Positions 16,303 to 27,290 of a DNA stretch of 64,000 nt are shown piece by piece. Every line of letters begins with the position of its first letter. Position 1 is the first letter of the stretch. Under the pieces are notes generated by a model, which worked only from the letters and a program-made list of their open reading frames with translations, ran no database searches and was not told the DNA's origin. The translations under genes were made by a program, and so were the position numbers. This DNA is from SMYC01 sp965197495 (GTDB lineage: Bacteria > Acidobacteriota > Vicinamibacteria > Marinacidobacterales > SMYC01), in the NCBI GenBank assembly GCA_965197495.1, contig OZ240210.1, positions 7,006,001 to 7,070,000 of the forward strand, in the 5' to 3' direction.

Positions 16303-17505
16303 TCAGGCTTCATGGGCGATATCGTGGAGCGCATCGGCAAAGCGTTCAATGTCGCGCTCGCTGTTGTAATGGAGGAGCGTTGCGGACACCGCGCCCTCGT
16401 CCTCCGGAAGGCCGAGGGCTTTCATGAGTCTCGGAGCGCCGCAATTTCCATGGCTCACACGGATATGGCGCTCGCCGAGAGCGGCCGCGACCTGCGCGGG
16501 CGCTCGTCCTTCGATGCGAAAGAACAGATGAGGCAGCCTGTTAGCCGCCGCGGCGTCGTCGCGAATACCGTAGACCGTTACACCGGGAACACCGTTGAGT
16601 CGACGCATCATGAGCGCCGTCAGAGTGCGTTCGTAGTGCCGGATAACTTGCATGCCGCGGCGCATGTGACGCCGGCGATCGTAATCCTCCGAAGGCTGCA
16701 ACTGCATGTCTCGCGTCAGAAGACCCAGCTCCTCGACATAACGGAGGGCGGCGCGGAATCCGGCGAGCGCTTTGGCGCCGATCTCGGGCCCTTCGAAGAG
16801 CTCTGGCGACGCGTCGCGGAGTTTCTGCATCCGCTCGCGCTTGCCCCAGACGAAGCCGACATTCGAGCCGAAAAAGGTGCGCGTCGAGGCCACTACGAAG
16901 TCCGCTCTCAAGAACCGCACATCGATGGCGCCATGAGGAAGAAACGAGGACCAGTTGACCAAGAGCGAGCTCGCGTGATCCTGAACGCCGAGAGCGACCG
17001 GCAGTAGCTCCACCACGGTCCCGACCGCAGCCGAGCACTTCGCCATCACAACAAGCCGCGTCCGTTCCGTCAAGAAAGAGGCGAACGCCTCTGTATCGAT
17101 CCCGGCGCTGGGCCGTTTGACGGGCCACGGGACGATCTTCATGCCGCGCTCGTCGAGGCCGAGCCAGGGTGCCAGGCTCTTTTCATCCTTGAGCTCGGTG
17201 ACGAGGATCTCCGATTTTAGCTCGAGCTCGGACGCGAGAGCGAGACTCAAACGTGTCGTCATCTCCGCCGCATCGCGCCCGATCCAGATCTCCTCCTCGG
17301 CCCAATCCACGTTCGAGTTCAGAAAAAAAGCGAGACTCTCGCGCGTCTCCTTCAAAAGCGAATGGGCGTTTCGGTCGAAACCGTTCTCTTCGCACGATTT
17401 GACTGCAGCCAGCGCCCGCGGCGCAGCGACCCCGTCGAAATAGACTTCGTCCGCATGGTCGAGCGACGTAAAGCATCCGCGGACGTAATCTAGGGGAAAA
17501 TCCAT
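16303..17505 (-). CDS. SufS-like class V aminotransferase homologue lacking the PLP lysine
   Basis: A 400-residue fold-type I protein of the cysteine desulfurase-like group, recognised by VGTVVELLPVAL, LPHGAIDV, FFGSNVGFVWG, HMRRGMQVIRHYE, GVTVYGIRDD and LHYNSE. The active site is degraded. Where relatives read CSAYKFFGP, this protein has ASTRTFFGS, with Thr (about 210) in place of the Schiff-base lysine. The Asp that pairs with the PLP ring nitrogen is Asn (VNWSSF, about 184), and a nearby His is also lost. It is likely a pseudoenzyme rather than a working desulfurase. ATG at 17505 is chosen because GAGG lies eight bases upstream. It is divergent from the ygfZ-like gene, which also belongs to iron-sulfur biology. 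Confidence 0.8.
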   Translation of the reverse strand: MDFPLDYVRGCFTSLDHADEVYFDGVAAPRALAAVKSCEENGFDRNAHSLLKETRESLAFFLNSNVDWAEEEIWIGRDAAEMTTRLSLALASELELKSEILVTELKDEKSLAPWLGLDERGMKIVPWPVKRPSAGIDTEAFASFLTERTRLVVMAKCSAAVGTVVELLPVALGVQDHASSLLVNWSSFLPHGAIDVRFLRADFVVASTRTFFGSNVGFVWGKRERMQKLRDASPELFEGPEIGAKALAGFRAALRYVEELGLLTRDMQLQPSEDYDRRRHMRRGMQVIRHYERTLTALMMRRLNGVPGVTVYGIRDDAAAANRLPHLFFRIEGRAPAQVAAALGERHIRVSHGNCGAPRLMKALGLPEDEGAVSATLLHYNSERDIERFADALHDIAHEA

Positions 17506-17547
17506 GCCGTTACTCCTCACAAGGACGTTCTAGTATAGTACGTTCGC

Positions 17548-18573
17548 ATGACGGGTAACGGCACGAGCGCGATACCGGAGAGTCGACTCACGGAGCTTCT
17601 AGAAAACCCTACAGCAAGCTTCGAGGCGCAGTACCACGCGGCCTCGGAGGCGGTGGCGATCTTCGATCGTTCTCACCGGGTCCGCATCGAAGCGGCCGGA
17701 AAGGACGGTGAGAGCTTTCTTCACAACATGCTCAGCGCCGACATCAAGAAGCTCGCCCCGCAGAGCGGCACGCCCGCAACGTTTCTGACCACGAAAGGCA
17801 AGCTCGTCTCCGACATGACGGTCTACCGCGACGGCGAGCGCTTTGTGTTGGAAGTAGAGGCGCTTCGGGCCGAAGCCTTGAAGCAAGGCCTATCGCGCTA
17901 CATCATCTCGGAAGATATAACGCTCTCGCTTCTCGACGAAGCCGCCTTTTCGCTCGAGGGGCCCGCCTCCGCTGCGCTTGTCTCCACATTGACGGGTTGC
18001 GCCGCATCAGAGCTCGAAGACCTCCCCCACCTCGGGTTTCGCCCGGTCGGATTAGCCCGCGTCACGGCGATCCGAAACGCATCGAGCCCGCGGTTCGACG
18101 TCGCCGCGCCGCCGGACGAAGCGGTCTCTCTCGCGGAGAAAGCCATCGCCGAAGGTGTCGTCATCGGCAGTCCAGAGCTCGCCGAAGTGCGCCGCATCGA
18201 AGCCGGGCAACCGCGCTTCGGCATCGACATGGACGACGCGCACATGCCGGCCGAAGCGGGGCTCGAGGACGCGATCGATTTCGACAAGGGGTGCTACATC
18301 GGGCAGGAATACGTCGTGAGACTCAAACACCGCGGGCACCTCAACCGCAAGCTCGTCGGCCTTCGGATCGACGGAGACGAGCCCGTGGCTAAAGGCGCCC
18401 CGATCACTTCGGACGGCAAAGAGGCGGGCGAGCTCAAGAGCGTCGCGTTCTCGCCGGGCTTCGCCGCCGTCCTGGCGCTGGCCTATATCAAGCGCGATTT
18501 CTTCGAGCCCGGAACCGTCGTGAGCGTCGCAGGACAGAAGGCGACGGTGACGTCACTTCCCTTCAAAAGATAA
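17548..18573 (+). CDS. ygfZ: YgfZ/GcvT-family folate-binding protein
   Basis: A 341-residue protein of the aminomethyltransferase-like fold. The diagnostic YgfZ motif K-G-C-Y-x-G-Q-E is present as KGCYIGQE near residue 250, with its conserved cysteine. The N terminus has FDRSHRVRIEAAGKDGESFLHNMLS and ATFLTTKGKLVSDMTVY, as in the family. YgfZ supports synthesis or repair of certain Fe-S clusters using tetrahydrofolate. It is divergent from the SufS-like gene, and its 3' end overlaps the convergent hydrolase by 21 bp. Confidence 0.92.
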   Translation: MTGNGTSAIPESRLTELLENPTASFEAQYHAASEAVAIFDRSHRVRIEAAGKDGESFLHNMLSADIKKLAPQSGTPATFLTTKGKLVSDMTVYRDGERFVLEVEALRAEALKQGLSRYIISEDITLSLLDEAAFSLEGPASAALVSTLTGCAASELEDLPHLGFRPVGLARVTAIRNASSPRFDVAAPPDEAVSLAEKAIAEGVVIGSPELAEVRRIEAGQPRFGIDMDDAHMPAEAGLEDAIDFDKGCYIGQEYVVRLKHRGHLNRKLVGLRIDGDEPVAKGAPITSDGKEAGELKSVAFSPGFAAVLALAYIKRDFFEPGTVVSVAGQKATVTSLPFKR

Positions 18574-19332
18574 ACTCGATAGAAAATCCCGCCACGTGCT
18601 CCAGTAGCGATCTCGAGCTACTACAAACGCGTCCGTATGACCCGCACCCTCGACCTCGAAAAAGACTTTTGGCTCCGAAGCCGCATCGAAGAGACGACGC
18701 CCTTGCTCGAACGGAACCGTAGGGTCGGCGGTTCCGTGCACGACGAGAAGCGGCATTCCGAGGCGCAGGATCTTTCCGAGATTGTCGTAATGGGTTCTGA
18801 GCCACGACATCGGAACGAAGGGATACACCTCCTTCGCCATGTCACGAATCGATGTGAACGGCGCTTCGAGTACGAGCCCGGCCGCCTCGACTTCGAGGGC
18901 GAGGTCGAGCGCGACAGCGGCGCCGAGAGATTCTCCAAACAAAACGATGTTCCGAGCGTCGAGGCCGCGCTCGCGCACCAGATAGCGATAAGCCGCACGG
19001 GCGTCTTCGTAGGTTCCCTCCTCGGTCGGGCTTCCCGAGCTTTCGCCGAAACCTCGATAGTCGAAGAGAAGAACGTCCGTCCCGAGGTTTACCTGCATCA
19101 GAAGCGTCCGTTCGAGCCGGTCCGAGATGTTGCCCGCGTTGCCGTGGCACATGAGCACGGTGAACCGCGGCTCGGGGCCGGTAGCACCTGTAGGTAGGAA
19201 CCACGCATGGATACGCTCACCCTCACCATCCTCCGTGACGAGCGTCAGCTCGTCGTGACGGAGACCCAGCGCTTCGGGCGTGGTATTGAAGCCGCGCGAC
19301 GGGGAATAAATCAGCTTTTCTTCAAATAACAT
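18553..19332 (-). CDS. Alpha/beta hydrolase (BEM46/YfhR-like)
   Basis: A 259-residue serine hydrolase. The catalytic triad is visible: nucleophile in GESLGAA, Asp in HGTADPTVPFEQG, His in GAGHTD. Oxyanion segment CHGNAGNISDR and LLFDYRGFGESSGSPTEEG fit the BEM46/YfhR group. ATG at 19332 (MLFEEKLIYSPSRGF) is a natural family start; the longer reading to 19419 would run into the divergent gene. Substrate is not known; members act on small esters or acyl groups. Confidence 0.9.
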   Translation of the reverse strand: MLFEEKLIYSPSRGFNTTPEALGLRHDELTLVTEDGEGERIHAWFLPTGATGPEPRFTVLMCHGNAGNISDRLERTLLMQVNLGTDVLLFDYRGFGESSGSPTEEGTYEDARAAYRYLVRERGLDARNIVLFGESLGAAVALDLALEVEAAGLVLEAPFTSIRDMAKEVYPFVPMSWLRTHYDNLGKILRLGMPLLVVHGTADPTVPFEQGRRLFDAASEPKVFFEVEGAGHTDAFVVARDRYWSTWRDFLSSLSFEGK

Positions 19333-19403
19333 GGAAACAGCACGAGCATGAGCACCAGGAAAACAAGAGATGTTAGGATGGTGAGCGAAGGTCTTCGCCA
19401 CAG

Positions 19404-20276
19404 ATGCGGAGGCCTTCACAAGTTCATTATGACAGAGGCTTCCCCAAAGTGACCGCGCGTGCCAGCTTCCGCGAGCTCATCGAGTCTCCCGGAGATGATT
19501 TCGAGCTCGACCGCGCTGCGCTCCTCATAGCCGCCGAGGAATATCCGACCCTCTGCGTCGAGAGCTATCTGAAGATGATCGATAGGTTGGCGGAGCGCGT
19601 CGACTCACGACTCCACGGCGACGCGGGCCCGCACGAAACGCTCACCCGGATGACCCAAGTGCTCGTCGAGGAGGAAGGCTTTTCCGGAAACGCGTCTCAA
19701 TATCACGACCCGCGCAACAGTTTCCTGAACGAAGTGCTCGACCGTCACCTCGGTATCCCGATCACGCTCTCGACGTTGTATCTCGAGGTAGCGCGCCGCA
19801 TCGGCTTCGACCTCCAAGGCGTCGGCTACCCCGGGCATTTTCTCGTCAAACACGGTTCATCGGACGAAGAGATCGTCGTCGATCCGTTCCACGGCGGATC
19901 CGTCCTCGGGCACGAAGAGCTCCAATCGCGCCTCAACGCCTCCTTCGGCGGCCGTGTGCAGCATGAGCCCAAGCTGCTGCGCCCGACGAGCCGCCGCATG
20001 TTGCTGTTCCGGATGCTCGGGAACTTGAAATCGATCTATCTCCGCGAGCGTGACTCGGCCCGCGCCCTCGCCGCGGTCGAGAGAATGCTGCTTCTGGCGC
20101 CCAACACGCTCGGAGAACTGCGGGATCGCGGCGTTTTGTTGGCGCGGCTCGACCGCCCCCTCGAAGCGGTCCGAGAGCTCGCCCAGTACCGGCAAAGCGC
20201 CCCAGACGCCCCAGACGCTGACGACGTCGATTCGCTCATCGAGCAGCTGAAGACCAAGATCGGCATGTTGAACTGA
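19404..20276 (+). CDS. SirB1-family transglutaminase-like/TPR protein
   Basis: A 290-residue protein with the SirB1-type domain: ALLIAAEEYPTL, YHDPRNSFLNEVLDRHLGIPITLSTLYLEVA and GVGYPGHFLVKH. The His in PGHF and the Asp in VVDPFHGG are the usual transglutaminase-like positions, while the nucleophilic Cys is absent, as is normal in this family. The C-terminal 90 residues form TPR-like helices. Function is unknown in most bacteria. Either ATG at 19404 or GTG at 19449 may start translation; the latter begins just before the conserved region. Confidence 0.85.
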   Translation: MRRPSQVHYDRGFPKVTARASFRELIESPGDDFELDRAALLIAAEEYPTLCVESYLKMIDRLAERVDSRLHGDAGPHETLTRMTQVLVEEEGFSGNASQYHDPRNSFLNEVLDRHLGIPITLSTLYLEVARRIGFDLQGVGYPGHFLVKHGSSDEEIVVDPFHGGSVLGHEELQSRLNASFGGRVQHEPKLLRPTSRRMLLFRMLGNLKSIYLRERDSARALAAVERMLLLAPNTLGELRDRGVLLARLDRPLEAVRELAQYRQSAPDAPDADDVDSLIEQLKTKIGMLN

Positions 20277-20634
20277 GGGTCCAGGGCAAACGGAGAACCG
20301 GCAAGTTCCGTTTACATTGGGAAAATTGCTGCACCAGCCACTGTTGACATCCCCCGCCCGTTTGGCATAAGTTAGCGCCCGATCGGCGCAGAACTGGCTC
20401 AACCGGCTCGGCGCTGATGAAGGCAGCGGGTGGCGTGCCGCTCGCCCCAACCTTACCGGCCTACCCCGTGCTAAACGGTATGTTTTAGCGCCACCCTCTG
20501 CCGAGGGCTCGCGAGTCGCCACGGCGCGGCCTCGGGTCCATCGGGGGGGAGGCGGTCGCGGGAAAGCGACCCAGCCTTTCCCCCCGACCAAGACGTGATA
20601 TTGTTAACGCGAGACTAACGAAGGGAGGTGAACG
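20277..20634. other. Intergenic leader of the CarD-like gene
   Basis: 358 bp without a supported gene. The only clear site is the ribosome-binding sequence AAGGGAGGTGA just before the GTG at 20635. The long open frame on the minus strand through here is a shadow of the repetitive gene downstream. Confidence 0.5.
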
Positions 20635-21675
20635 GTGGCGCATGAAAATCCGGCTCTGGCGGGGCTTCCGGAGCCCGGCGAGCCGGTGTTCTATCCGAAG
20701 CTCGGCCACTGTATTTATCGCGGGGTCACGGAAGACCGCGCGGCGCCTGGGACGGAGCTTTTGGAGCTCGAGGATTTGGAGGAGGGCAGCCGTATCCTGA
20801 TCCCTCTCGCCCGCGTACCCCAGCTCAACCTCCGACCGGCGGGGGCGGCTTCCGAAGAGATCAAGCGCGTTCTCTCGTCCGAGTTCGAGGAGCCCATCGG
20901 GGATGAGGACGAGCGCCACGCGCTCACGGAACAGCTCATCGTGGACGGCTCCCCCGAAGCGCTCTCGCGCGCGCTGAAACAGCTTCATCTGCTGCGCCAA
21001 ACGGACGGCCTCGATCGCGAGGAAGAGCTGACGCACAAGAAAATTCGAAGCTGGCTCGCCGCGGAAGTGTCGATTTCCAGGGACTGCACCCGAGCGGAAG
21101 CTCAAGCGTTCATGACCCGCGTCCTTCAAGAGTCCTTGGCCGAGCACGAGCGCAAGGAAAAACAAGAAGCCAAGGAGCGTCGCCGAGCCGCGCGCCAGCA
21201 GCGAAAAGCAGAGGAGGCTTTGAGCGCGGACGAGTTGGCGCATGCCCAAGCGGATCCGGCCATCCAAATCGAAGTCCAGAAAGACGAAACGGCCGTGACG
21301 CTCGCGACCCCCGAGACTTCCGAAACTTCCGAAACGTCCGCGACGTTCGAGACGCCCGAGACGCTCGCGACGCCCGAGACAGCTGAGACGACTAACACGA
21401 CCGAGACCGCCGAGACAGCCGAGACGGCTGAGACGCCTGAGACGCCCGAGACGCGTGAGACACCTGAGACGCCCGAGACGCGTGAGACGCGTGAGACGCG
21501 TGAGACGCGTGAGACGCCTGAGACGCCTGAGACGCCTGAGACGCCTGAGACGCCCGAGACGCCCGAGACGCCCGAGACGCCCGAGACGCCCAAGACGCCC
21601 GAGCTGTCCGCGGGAGGGCACGAGCCTTCAGCGCCCTCGCACGCATTGGACGAGGAGAACCCGCTTGGAAGCTAG
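20635..21675 (+). CDS. CarD-like protein with an E-T-P repeat tail
   Basis: A 346-residue protein starting at GTG after AAGGGAGGTGA. Residues 12-65 resemble the CarD/CdnL/TRCF RNA-polymerase interaction domain (GEPVFYPKLGHCIYRGV, LLELEDLEEGSRILIPLARV). Residues 70-180 form a helical domain as in CdnL (EALSRALKQLHLLRQT, LAAEVSISRDCTRAEA), then a charged coiled segment (EHERKEKQEAKERRRAAR). From about residue 226 to 323 the chain is almost entirely E-T-x triplets, mostly ETP. CarD-type proteins bind the polymerase beta subunit and stabilise open promoters. The repeat tail is not part of the known family; its role is unknown. Confidence 0.8.
   Translation: MAHENPALAGLPEPGEPVFYPKLGHCIYRGVTEDRAAPGTELLELEDLEEGSRILIPLARVPQLNLRPAGAASEEIKRVLSSEFEEPIGDEDERHALTEQLIVDGSPEALSRALKQLHLLRQTDGLDREEELTHKKIRSWLAAEVSISRDCTRAEAQAFMTRVLQESLAEHERKEKQEAKERRRAARQQRKAEEALSADELAHAQADPAIQIEVQKDETAVTLATPETSETSETSATFETPETLATPETAETTNTTETAETAETAETPETPETRETPETPETRETRETRETRETPETPETPETPETPETPETPETPETPKTPELSAGGHEPSAPSHALDEENPLGS
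21311..21603 (+). repeat. 9-bp coding tandem repeat, about 30 units
   Basis: The unit is GAGACGCCY, with variants ending CGT, GCY or TCC. The last dozen units are nearly identical, while the first ones are more diverged. It stays in frame throughout and encodes E-T-P, E-T-R, E-T-A or E-T-S. Such uniform units suggest recent expansion by slippage, so repeat number may differ between strains. Confidence 0.95.
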
Positions 21676-21738
21676 TGGCATTGTGACCGCCTGGGGGCTT
21701 CGCGTAAGGTAGCGACTCTCGGTCCGAGTTTCGTCAGC

Positions 21739-23439
21739 ATGGCAAGCACTCCAGAGCTCGTCGTCAAGCCCCTTCACGGAGAGGCCTACCACTTTCCTCT
21801 CGAGAAGGACGTCATCAGCATCGGCCGCTCCAAGCGAAACGATCTCGTCTTGGCGGACCAATGGCTCTCACGCCATCACGCGGAGATCCGCAACGACGAT
21901 GGCGACTTCACGATTGCCGACCTCGAGAGTCGCAACGGGACCTATGTGAACGGCGAGAAGATCGCCCACATCATCCCGCTCCAAAACGACGACGTGATCA
22001 CGCTCGGCGACCAACAGTTGACGTTCGTCGACGACGCCGCGGGTAACGTCCGGCTCACGCCGGGCGGCTTCGACATGGCGGGAACGGTTGTCCTCCCGAC
22101 CAAACAGCTTCTCGCGGCGGCGACGTCGCAGGAGGACACGTGGGACAACTTGGGCGAGCGGAGCCCCGCAAAACGCGCCCTCGCGGACGAGCCCGCCCGC
22201 ATCCGAAAGCAGAACCAGATCCTCAGCGCCCTTAGCCAAGCGAGCATGGCGCTCATTAGTAACCGTCCCGTCGACGAGCTCCTCGAGTTCATCCTTGAGC
22301 TCGCATTCAAAGTGATCCGCGCCGAGCGCGGCGTCCTGATGCTGCAATCGAACGGCGACCTGAAGGTCAAATCGGTCCGAACGAGCAGCGAAAAAGACCC
22401 TGACGAAGAGATCAGTTTCAGCCGTTCGATCGCCGACAAGGTCGTACAGGAGAAGGTCTCCATCCTGACGAACAACGCTCTCAGCGACCCGAGGTTCAAC
22501 AAGCAAGATTCCATCGTCTCGCTCGGCATCCGCTCGGCGATGTGCGTGCCTCTTTGGCACGACGAGACGGTGATGGGGCTCATTTACGTCGATAGTCTCA
22601 TAAGGGAAAATTCCTTTAGTCAGGACGACCTCACGCTTCTCACATCACTCGCCAACGTGGCAGCGATCAAGCTCGAGAACTCCAGACTTCTCGACGAGAT
22701 GATCGAGAAAAAGCGCATGGAGAAGGAGCTTGAGCTCGCCGGCAATATCCAGCAAGGGCGTTTGCCGAGCGGTGCGCCTTCCATCGAGGGGTGGGAGCTC
22801 GTCGGCACGAACACGCCTTGCTACACGATCGGCGGCGACTATTACGATTTCATCGAGCGGAAGGACGGGTTGTTCGTGGCCCTCGGGGACGTCTCGGGCA
22901 AAGGCGCGGGCGCGGCGCTCATGATGATGGTATTGCGGGCCACGATCCACTTCGCAACCAAGCGCGAAAAGACGGTGGTCGATATCATCAGCCAGACGAA
23001 CGGGGTCGTCTTCGATAATTCTCCGCCGCAGTTCTACGCAACGTTTTTTCTGTGCGATCTCGAGACGCCCTCGGGAAAGATGCGCTACGTCAACGCCGGA
23101 CACATCCCGCCGATCGTCTACAGGAAGGCCACAAACTCCATCGAGCGCCTCGAGGAAGGCGGCACGGTGCTCGGACTTTTCGACTCTGCGCCCTTCACGG
23201 AAGGCGAGTCCGAGCTTCTGCCCGGGGACATCCTCGTCGTCTTCACCGATGGCATCAGCGAAGCTTGGGGCGACGACGAGGAAGAGTACGGCGAGGACCG
23301 CCTTGCCGAGCTCGTGAAGGAAAACGAGTCGCTATCGGTCGTGGAGCTCGAAAAACTCATCCAAAGCGACGTCGAGACCTATACCAAGGGCAGACCTGCG
23401 ACGGACGACGTCACGGTTATTGTTGTCAAGCGTCTGTAG
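21739..23439 (+). CDS. FHA-GAF-PP2C (RsbU-type) serine phosphatase
   Basis: A 566-residue cytoplasmic signalling protein. Residues 20-100 are an FHA domain that binds phosphothreonine (ISIGRSKRNDLVLAD, LSRHHAEI, SRNGTYVNGEKI). Residues 165-325 are a GAF domain (VIRAERGVLML, GIRSAMCVPLWHDETVMGLIYVDS). A short coiled linker (EKKRMEKELELAGNIQQGRLP) leads to a SpoIIE/PP2C domain with metal-binding Asp in GGDYYDFI, GDVSGKGAGAALMM, FTDGISEAW and TDDVTVIVV. Relatives dephosphorylate anti-sigma-factor antagonists in partner-switching systems. No anti-sigma or STAS gene lies nearby, so the target is open. It follows the CarD-like gene by 63 bp. Confidence 0.93.
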   Translation: MASTPELVVKPLHGEAYHFPLEKDVISIGRSKRNDLVLADQWLSRHHAEIRNDDGDFTIADLESRNGTYVNGEKIAHIIPLQNDDVITLGDQQLTFVDDAAGNVRLTPGGFDMAGTVVLPTKQLLAAATSQEDTWDNLGERSPAKRALADEPARIRKQNQILSALSQASMALISNRPVDELLEFILELAFKVIRAERGVLMLQSNGDLKVKSVRTSSEKDPDEEISFSRSIADKVVQEKVSILTNNALSDPRFNKQDSIVSLGIRSAMCVPLWHDETVMGLIYVDSLIRENSFSQDDLTLLTSLANVAAIKLENSRLLDEMIEKKRMEKELELAGNIQQGRLPSGAPSIEGWELVGTNTPCYTIGGDYYDFIERKDGLFVALGDVSGKGAGAALMMMVLRATIHFATKREKTVVDIISQTNGVVFDNSPPQFYATFFLCDLETPSGKMRYVNAGHIPPIVYRKATNSIERLEEGGTVLGLFDSAPFTEGESELLPGDILVVFTDGISEAWGDDEEEYGEDRLAELVKENESLSVVELEKLIQSDVETYTKGRPATDDVTVIVVKRL

Positions 23440-23505
23440 ATCGCTTTCTGCTACCGGCTACCTGCCGCCTGCTACCCTGCTTGCTACCCCTTCGCGCTCC
23501 TTCCT

Positions 23506-23534
23506 TTGACGGGCGTAACTGCGTGTGCTACGGT
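23506..23534 (+). promoter_or_regulatory. Candidate promoter for hsp20-lon
   Basis: TTGACG, a 17-bp spacer, then TACGGT; the expected start of transcription is near 23541. AGAGG lies shortly before the ATG at 23563. The -35 box is good and the -10 box only fair; no CIRCE element is seen. Confidence 0.35.
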
Positions 23535-23562
23535 CAGATCAATTCTTTCCTTCAGAGGCATA

Positions 23563-24020
23563 ATGGTCCAGAAAAGGGACGCTCTTCCCGAAGTAACGAG
23601 TTTGCGAAAAGACATCAACAAGCTTTTCGAGCACCTCGCCCAAATCGACAGCGCCGAGCCCGGCATCGACCTCGGTGAGTGGTTTCCTCGCGTCGACGTT
23701 CTCGAGACGAAAAAAACGTTGTCGTCAACGTCGAAGCGCCTGGTTTCGCCGTCGACGAGCTCGAGGTCGTCTTCAACGGGCCAAAACTCGTGCTTTCGGG
23801 CGAGAAACGAAAACCTCCGGTCGACGACACGGTGCGAGGCTATCTTTGCCTCGAGAGAAGCTTTGGCAAATTCAGCCGCTCCCTCTACATCGACCAGGCG
23901 ACCGACTTGACCCTGGCGCGCGCAGAGCTCCAAGACGGCGTGCTCACGGTGACGATCCCGAAGCTCGAGGATCGTCGAGGATCCGAGTTCCGATTGACAA
24001 TCGAAACGGCAGGAAGCTGA
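23563..24020 (+). pseudogene. hsp20: Hsp20 small heat-shock protein with a frameshift at an A7 tract
   Basis: An ATP-independent holdase of the alpha-crystallin family. The first frame gives MVQKRDALPEVTSLRKD and GEWFPRVDVLETKK. The alpha-crystallin core then lies in the -1 frame: NVVVNVEAPGFAVDELEV, GPKLVLSGEKR, LERSFGKFSRSLYI and the C-terminal GVLTVTIPKLEDR. The switch falls at seven adenines at about 23712-23718. Joining the frames there gives a normal 151-residue Hsp20. Causes could be a real indel, slippage during expression, or a sequence error. It lies 12 bp before lon, as a heat-shock pair. Confidence 0.8.
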
Positions 24021-24032
24021 GCTCAGACGACA

Positions 24033-26470
<2,438 letters not shown>

Positions 26471-26474
<4 letters not shown>

Positions 26475-27268
26475 AGCTTCTCGTCGCCGGCGACATCGTC
26501 GGCAAGGCGGGCCGCAAGATCGTCCGGGACGGGCTTCGGCACCTCCGAAAGCAGGACGATTTCGACCTCATCGTCATCAACGTAGAGAACGCCGCGGCGG
26601 GCTTTGGCGTCACGCCGGACATCGCGGACCAGCTCTTCGAGGCGGGTGTCGACGTGCTCACGACCGGAAACCACGTCTGGGACAAGAGAGAAATTCTCGG
26701 CTATATCGATCGCGAGCCGCGCCTTCTGCGCCCGCTCAACTACCCCGATTCGTGCCAAGGGGGCGGAAGCTACGTCGCCACGACCGCGTCGGGACTCGAC
26801 GTCGCCGTCGTCAACTTGCAGGGCCGCGTCTTCATGCCCATCATCGATTGTCCCTTCAAAGGCATCGACCGCGAGCTCGAGACCCTTAGCAAGAAGACGA
26901 AGTTCATCCTCATCGACTTTCACGGCGAGGCAACGTCCGAGAAAATGGCGATGGCCTGGTATCTCGACGGACGCGTTTCCGCAATGGTGGGAACCCACAC
27001 CCACGTCCCCACCGCGGATGAGCGCATCCTCCCCAAAGGCACGGCCTATATCACCGATCTCGGCATGTGCGGCCCCTATGATTCTGTCATCGGCATCGCG
27101 CCCGAAACATCGCTCCCGCGCTTTTTGAAAGGGGTCCCCACCAAGTTCGAGACCGCGAAGGCGAACCCTTGGATGTGCGGCGTCGTCATCGATATCGACG
27201 AGGAGACCGGGCTCGCTCGCGACATCAAGCGCTTCAAGCTCACGGAAGCCGACCTCTCGAGCCTGTAA
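26471..27268 (+). CDS. ymdB: YmdB-family metallophosphoesterase
   Basis: A 265-residue cyclic-nucleotide phosphodiesterase of the YmdB/TIGR00282 family. Metal-binding and active-site segments are intact: LLVAGDIVGKAGR, VINVENAAAGFG, TTGNHVWDKREI, DFHGEATSEK and VGTHTHVPTADERI. Characterised members hydrolyse 2',3'-cyclic nucleotides or cAMP. The GTG start overlaps the lon stop, and xseA begins 22 bp downstream, so it opens the run ymdB-xseA-xseB-ispA-tlyA-nadK. Confidence 0.93.
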
Positions 27269-27290
27269 GGCTGCAAGGCCTGTAAAGATC

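Noticed and set aside
21311..21603. Possible CRISPR or non-coding satellite
   Set aside because: The 9-bp units have no spacers and keep the reading frame of the CarD-like gene.
20485..21621. 378-residue minus-strand frame rich in LGRLGRLRRL repeats
   Set aside because: It is the complement of the E-T-P repeat gene; the plus strand has the ribosome site and CarD-like domain.
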